Source: Desulfosporosinus shakirovi
GTDB taxonomy: Bacteria; Bacillota; Desulfitobacteriia; Desulfitobacteriales; Desulfitobacteriaceae
NCBI RefSeq assembly: GCF_020595055.1
Contig: NZ_JAJDOO010000009.1
Coordinates: 62,001-126,000, forward strand
DNA: 64,000 bases
Direction of reading: 5' to 3'
The notes beneath the pieces were generated by a model. That model was not told where the DNA came from, did not search any database, and worked only from the letters and a program-made list of their open reading frames with translations. Below are positions 62,966 to 64,000 of this stretch, in pieces (the first letter of the stretch is position 1; the number at the start of each line of letters is the position of its first letter). The position numbers were made by a program, and so were the translations under genes.

Positions 62966-63786
62966 CGTTGTCCTTCCTCCTTCTCGATGCACAGTTCAAT
63001 TCGGCGCAACTTTAGGGTATCCCGGGCTAACGGTGATATGACAGTCCCTTGTTTGACGAGGATCGTTGAACCTTCGGGGAATCCATAGGCCTGTTTATCT
63101 CCTAAGAATTTCTTGGCAAAGCGGATCTCATCCAGCGAGGGAGCACTTTCTGTATAGAAGCCTGTTTTCTTCGATTCATAGGTCACAGATGTCTGCTCAT
63201 ATTGATTTGTCTGATCCTTTAGAACAGATTTCAAGGCTAATGAACCTCGTTCTTCTAACTTCGCACATGTCATGACTCCATAAGATTGCAGCTTCCGGAT
63301 ATATCCTTCGTATAGTTCGCGATAGGCCGGCGGTGTTTGAGGGGTAAAGCAAAGATACTCTGTCACTAGTTCGATGGAGTTTCCTTTGCTTATCCCGCGT
63401 CCAATCATCTCACAGATTGGGTTATCTCGAATACCCAAGGCGGCTTTGGCCAAGGTGTTCAGAGAACACGCGGGCAGGATTAATTTTTGCCAGTCTGACT
63501 TGCTCAAAGCATCTTCAGCAGTAATCCATGTCATGCCAACGGGTAGTTCCGGCTTAAGTAAATAAACTTGGTCACTTGGTAAAATGCTAAGCTTATAGTC
63601 GCATCCCCATCGTTGTTGAACCGCGGTCAGAAGGCGCGGAAAATCCGAGACATAGTTTAAGAGGACTAAAGCTTCGGATTTAACCACATTGTTCTCCTCT
63701 TGATTTTTAATTTCTTGAAGTAATCCTTGTAAGGTTGGATCAGACAGGATACGGCGCAGGATCTGGTTAATCAATTCTTCATTCAT
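62962..63786 (-). CDS. ethanolamine-utilization flavoprotein-like protein
   Basis: A 274-residue protein that matches a family found only in Firmicutes eut loci (I recall it as the TIGR02536 group). It has a flavoprotein-type fold: SEALVLLNYVSDFPRLL and LILPACSLNTLAKAALGIRDNP. A C-terminal domain (ARDTLKLRRIELCIEKE) follows. ATG 63786 is spaced properly from GGGGGT, whereas ATG 63792 is not. Its role is unknown; binding of a flavin or nucleotide is likely. Confidence 0.8.
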   Translation of the reverse strand: MNEELINQILRRILSDPTLQGLLQEIKNQEENNVVKSEALVLLNYVSDFPRLLTAVQQRWGCDYKLSILPSDQVYLLKPELPVGMTWITAEDALSKSDWQKLILPACSLNTLAKAALGIRDNPICEMIGRGISKGNSIELVTEYLCFTPQTPPAYRELYEGYIRKLQSYGVMTCAKLEERGSLALKSVLKDQTNQYEQTSVTYESKKTGFYTESAPSLDEIRFAKKFLGDKQAYGFPEGSTILVKQGTVISPLARDTLKLRRIELCIEKEEGQR

Positions 63787-63788
63787 GG

Positions 63789-64000
63789 TCATACCCCCAT
63801 GAGTTTGCCCTGGCTCGTTGCGTCGATAAGTGCCGCATTGGCTTCATCCATATCCAGGTGCATTTCTTTACGATATTGGTCACTTACTCGGATCAACACG
63901 TCTTCATAGACCATGGGACGCTGACTCTCGACTTTTACACACACACGGTCTCCATCCTTTAGGGACCACTCTTTAGCATCGTTACTGTGCAGATGGATGT
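63789..64000 (-). CDS. pduL: PduL-type phosphate acyltransferase, C-terminal part (runs off window)
   Basis: The last 70 residues of a phosphotransacylase making acetyl-phosphate from acetyl-CoA. It reads IHLHSNDAKEWSLKDGDRVC, then VYEDVLIRVSDQYRKEMHLDMDEANAAL to a TGA at 63791. HLH and MHLDMDEANAA are the PduL zinc and C-terminal motifs. The gene begins beyond the right edge. The next gene starts within a few bases of its stop. Confidence 0.88.
   Translation of the reverse strand, partial: IHLHSNDAKEWSLKDGDRVCVKVESQRPMVYEDVLIRVSDQYRKEMHLDMDEANAALIDATSQGKLMGV

Noticed and set aside
44475-64000. Cobalamin riboswitch in the corrinoid/eut region
   Set aside because: I looked for a B12-box-like element before the corrinoid, kinase and eut genes and found nothing convincing.
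1-64000. CRISPR arrays, tRNA or rRNA genes
   Set aside because: No regularly spaced repeats and no recognisable tRNA or rRNA sequence were seen.

Overview
The window reads as chromosomal DNA of an anaerobic, sulfite/sulfate-respiring Firmicute of the Desulfosporosinus/Desulfitobacterium type. The main reasons are a dsrMKJOP-dsrC set with Gram-positive style ribosome sites, a Bacillus-type three-subunit succinate dehydrogenase/fumarate reductase, type III glutamine synthetase, corrinoid MttB-family methyltransferase genes and a Firmicutes-type ethanolamine microcompartment locus. The genus is an inference. No rRNA, tRNA or CRISPR array was seen. Most genes lie on the minus strand.

Layout. 1-600: 5' part of a topoisomerase III gene. 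800-3260: S-adenosylhomocysteinase and a class II aldolase, with a possible structured RNA downstream. 3340-8300: an exported protein, an ABC-2 transporter and an OmpR-type two-component system in one operon. 8530-14720: dsrC and dsrMKJOP with an RsbRD_N-like gene. 15165-18980: htpG, a DUF188 gene, cvfB and a small Cys-rich peptide. 19118-22300: fumarate reductase/succinate dehydrogenase BAC. 22300-29024: a C4-dicarboxylate-type TRAP transporter with two binding proteins and a DcuS/DcuR-like regulator pair. 29200-31480: glnN behind a leader terminator.

31500-44500 is the accessory part. It holds a high-GC mobile-element remnant with a frameshifted sigma factor, a second peptide deformylase with an XRE regulator, an acetate transporter, another ABC exporter, decayed recombinase pieces, a membrane-anchored excisionase-like protein, a frameshifted DUF6199-like gene and a probable type I toxin-antitoxin locus. 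It also holds a metallo-beta-lactamase-fold protein, an ArsR/flavodoxin-ferredoxin pair with matching operator-like repeats, and DUF3102, DUF1659 and DUF2922 genes.

44500-64000 runs on the minus strand. First in transcription order come ethanolamine microcompartment genes (pduL-like, flavoprotein, eutN, pduS, pduT, eutQ, eutB, eutC, eutA). Then come a PocR/AraC regulator, a corrinoid protein, an APH-fold kinase, an MttB-family methyltransferase, a second corrinoid protein, an MtgA-like methyl-H4folate transferase, a HAD phosphatase, a RACo-type corrinoid activator, a MetF-MTHFR_C fusion and a small conserved protein.

How the parts fit: the dsr, frd and TRAP genes describe anaerobic respiration with sulfite and fumarate. 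The last 20 kb describes growth on ethanolamine and on a methylated (probably quaternary) amine, with methyl groups passed to tetrahydrofolate. The most interesting points are the physical linkage of the ethanolamine compartment to the methyltransferase/kinase genes, the type I toxin-antitoxin candidate near 39.5 kb and the leader terminator of glnN. Starts were moved from the longest possible frame wherever a better ribosome binding site was visible; each case is stated.
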